Source of the DNA: Alphaproteobacteria bacterium
GTDB taxonomy: Bacteria > Pseudomonadota > Alphaproteobacteria > Micropepsales > Micropepsaceae
Direction of reading: 5' to 3'
Assembly: GCA_028869355.1 (NCBI GenBank)
Contig: JAGWSK010000208.1
Coordinates: forward strand, 1-6,403
DNA: 6,403 nt
The translations under genes and the position numbers were made by a program. A model generated the notes under the pieces. That model ran no database searches, had not been told where the DNA came from, and worked only from the letters and a program-made list of their open reading frames with translations. Of the stretch, positions 5,038 to 6,403 are shown piece by piece; the first letter of the stretch is position 1, and every line of letters starts with the position of its first letter.

Positions 5038-6321
5038 TTACTCTTGCGTAAGAAGTCCGGTGGGCGATGTGGGGACGATTTCGTCCTTTCCGGCCATGTA
5101 TTGATGACCGCAGCGCCATTCAGCGGCCACCGCCGGCTCAGTTTCGTCAGGAGCGTACAGCACGGAGAGCCGCGCAAATTCTTCCTGCGGCAGCAACCGC
5201 GACATTGCCCATACCGCCATCGCCCGCACCAGCGCGGAACCATCCTTGAGCAGGCGTTCGGCCGCCGGCGCAAGCTGGGGCTCGCGTGAATTGCCGATTG
5301 CAATGAGCACGTTGCGCACAAAGCGATCACGGCCGATCCGCTTTACGGGCGAACCGCGGAAAAATTCGCGAAAATCCGAATCGGTCAGTTGCGCCAGCTC
5401 GCGCAAAAGTGGCAGGGTCAGTTCAATGCGCGGATGAAATGCGGCTTCGCGTGCCGCAACTGCAAATTTATTCCACGGACAGACGGCGAGGCAGTCGTCG
5501 CAGCCATAAATGCGATTGCCGATTGCTTCGCGAAATTCGCGTCCGATATGTCCCTTGTGCTCTATCGTCAGATAGGAAATGCACCGCCTTGCATCGATCC
5601 GGTACGGCGCCGTGAACGCGCCGGTCGGACAAATCTCGAGACAGCGCGAGCAACTGCCACAGGCATCGGCTCCAGCCTCGTCGGGCGGCAGTTCAAGCGT
5701 GGTGAAGACCGAGCCCAGAAACAGCCACGAGCCGAAATCGCGCGAGACAAGATTGGTGTGCTTCCCCTGCCAGCCAAGGCCGGCCGCCTGTGCCAGCGGC
5801 TTCTCCATGACCGGCGCAGTATCGACGAAAATCTTCACCTCGCCGCTAAAACTCCGCACAATCCAGGCTGCGAATCCCTTCAATCGCCGCTTGAGCACAT
5901 CATGATAATCGGCATTCTGCGCATAGACAGAAAACAACCCACACTCTCGCCGGGCGAGTGGCGCCAACGGATCGCCGAGCGGGCCATAATTGACACCCAG
6001 CGCAATCACCGTTTTCGCCTTGGGCCACAAGGTTTTGGGATCGGCGCGGCGTTCCGGTGTCCGCTGCATCCATTCCATTTCCCCGTGCCGGCCCTCGGCC
6101 AAAAATGCCGAAAGGTGGCCGCGGGCGCCCGGCGGAGATTCGGCCCGGGCAAAGCCCACCGCGTCGAAACCGTACTCAAACGCGCGTGAACGAATCGCCT
6201 CTTTCGGAGGCCGCCTCTCTCCCGCCGACCTGTCCGCCGAAGCTCGAAGAGCGAAGGCGGAAGCCTTCAGAGTAGGCGGGTCCGCCTTCGTCAAGACTAC
6301 GGCGGACTGGGTGTCCCGCAT
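5038..6321 (-). CDS. queG: Epoxyqueuosine reductase QueG
   Basis: Cobalamin- and iron-sulfur-dependent cytoplasmic enzyme that reduces epoxyqueuosine to queuosine at position 34 of GUN-anticodon tRNAs. From the start at 6321 it has 427 residues. The QueG domain runs from about residue 40 (KEAIRSRAFEYGFDAVGFA). YAQNADYHDVLK holds the probable general acid Asp138, and IFVDTAPVMEKPLAQAAGLGW is a family signature. Eight cysteines suit two 4Fe-4S clusters: Cys221, 224, 227, 231 (CGSCSRCLEICP), Cys247 (RRCISYLTIE) and Cys274, 277, 281 (GCDDCLAVCPWN). Residues about 340-405 form the C-terminal HEAT-like tRNA-binding part (LVRAMAVWAMSRL). The usual length is about 350-390, so roughly 40 residues at the N-terminus are extra and are encoded by REP-like palindromes. 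Start uncertain: ATG 6321 is the first good start after the upstream stop at 6353 and has only a weak GGGCGAG before it. Alternatives are TTG 6294, ATG 6372 and GTG 6402; no ATG occurs between 6321 and the conserved core. Function secure, 5' end not. Confidence 0.93.
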   Translation of the reverse strand: MRDTQSAVVLTKADPPTLKASAFALRASADRSAGERRPPKEAIRSRAFEYGFDAVGFARAESPPGARGHLSAFLAEGRHGEMEWMQRTPERRADPKTLWPKAKTVIALGVNYGPLGDPLAPLARRECGLFSVYAQNADYHDVLKRRLKGFAAWIVRSFSGEVKIFVDTAPVMEKPLAQAAGLGWQGKHTNLVSRDFGSWLFLGSVFTTLELPPDEAGADACGSCSRCLEICPTGAFTAPYRIDARRCISYLTIEHKGHIGREFREAIGNRIYGCDDCLAVCPWNKFAVAAREAAFHPRIELTLPLLRELAQLTDSDFREFFRGSPVKRIGRDRFVRNVLIAIGNSREPQLAPAAERLLKDGSALVRAMAVWAMSRLLPQEEFARLSVLYAPDETEPAVAAEWRCGHQYMAGKDEIVPTSPTGLLTQE

Positions 6322-6353
6322 CTCGCCCGCCGAAGCTTTATGCGTAGGCGGGT
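6233..6353. repeat. Cluster of REP-like GGCGG/CCGCC palindromes at the 5' end of queG
   Basis: Three dyads share outer arms YCCGCC/GGCGGR and inner flanks GAA/GTA. Copy A, 6233-6261: TCCGCC/GGCGGA, then GAA/GAA, then GCTC/GAGC around a GAA loop. Copy C, 6281-6306: TCCGCC/GGCGGA enclosing GTC-AA-GAC. Copy D, about 6327-6353: CCCGCC/GGCGGG around GAAGCTTTATGCGTA. Between A and C two more perfect stems overlap: GAAGGC/GCCTTC (6253-6268) and AGGCGG/CCGCCT (6274-6287). A 72-base in-frame periodicity gives the peptide DPPTHKASAG and then DPPTLKASAF. The pattern fits a REP/palindromic-element family scattered through a genome; copy number elsewhere cannot be seen here. Confidence 0.7.
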
Positions 6354-6403
6354 CAGAAGTCGAGTTCGGCATAATGGGGCACCGGCGGCTGGCCCGGCAC
6401 ACG
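6353..6403 (-). CDS. Probable C-terminal end of an upstream gene (16 codons and stop)
   Basis: In the frame starting at 6403 the minus strand reads RVPGQPPVPHYAELDF and then TGA at 6353-6355. The stop overlaps the edge of the first REP-like palindrome, which suits a repeat inserted just after a gene. In related Hyphomicrobiales a glutathione S-transferase gene often precedes queG, but 16 residues are too few to assign this protein. It could be chance; the alternative is that this is non-coding leader of queG. Confidence 0.4.
   Translation of the reverse strand, partial: RVPGQPPVPHYAELDF

Overview
The window reads as GC-rich chromosome of an alphaproteobacterium, probably Hyphomicrobiales (Bradyrhizobiaceae/Xanthobacteraceae-like) or a near relative. 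This rests on the style of the QueG protein, the short REP-like GGCGG/CCGCC palindromes beside it, and AGGAGG-type ribosome sites. It is an inference from pattern memory; no search was run. I see no insertion sequence, phage gene, CRISPR array, tRNA or rRNA.

Left part (1-2200), all on the minus strand. In transcription order these are a secreted protein of unknown function (2200-1433), a 327-base gap with two inverted repeats, a small exported SH3-domain protein (1105-740), a 91-base spacer with an 11-bp perfect hairpin, and an L-2-haloacid dehalogenase of the HAD superfamily (648 to beyond base 1). The dehalogenase is cut by the window edge but retains every catalytic residue I can map to the family.

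Middle part (2201-4215). A divergent spacer (2201-2359) separates the unknown secreted protein from a plus-strand pair: a GTG-initiated membrane di-iron hydroxylase/desaturase of the sterol desaturase family, then, 5 bases after its stop, a two-domain type I extradiol dioxygenase-like (VOC) protein. The tight spacing and the weak ribosome site of the second gene suggest co-transcription and translational coupling. An oxygenase pair of this kind could hydroxylate and then ring-cleave an aromatic or polycyclic substrate, but the substrate cannot be read from the sequence.

Right part (4216-6403), minus strand, convergent with the oxygenase pair. A short spacer rich in hairpins is followed by a histone H1-like, Lys/Arg/Ala/Ser-rich protein with an unusual acidic C-terminal tail. 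Next comes epoxyqueuosine reductase QueG (last step of queuosine synthesis in tRNA), and then the probable last 16 codons of another gene running out of the window. The 5' end of queG is made of REP-like palindromes that read through in frame, so the start of this protein is uncertain and its first ~40 residues are probably repeat-derived.

Overall this looks like ordinary chromosomal housekeeping and accessory metabolism, not a new defence or mobile system. The points most worth a second look are the repeat-built N-terminus of queG, the hydroxylase-dioxygenase pair, and the two-part basic/acidic histone-like protein.
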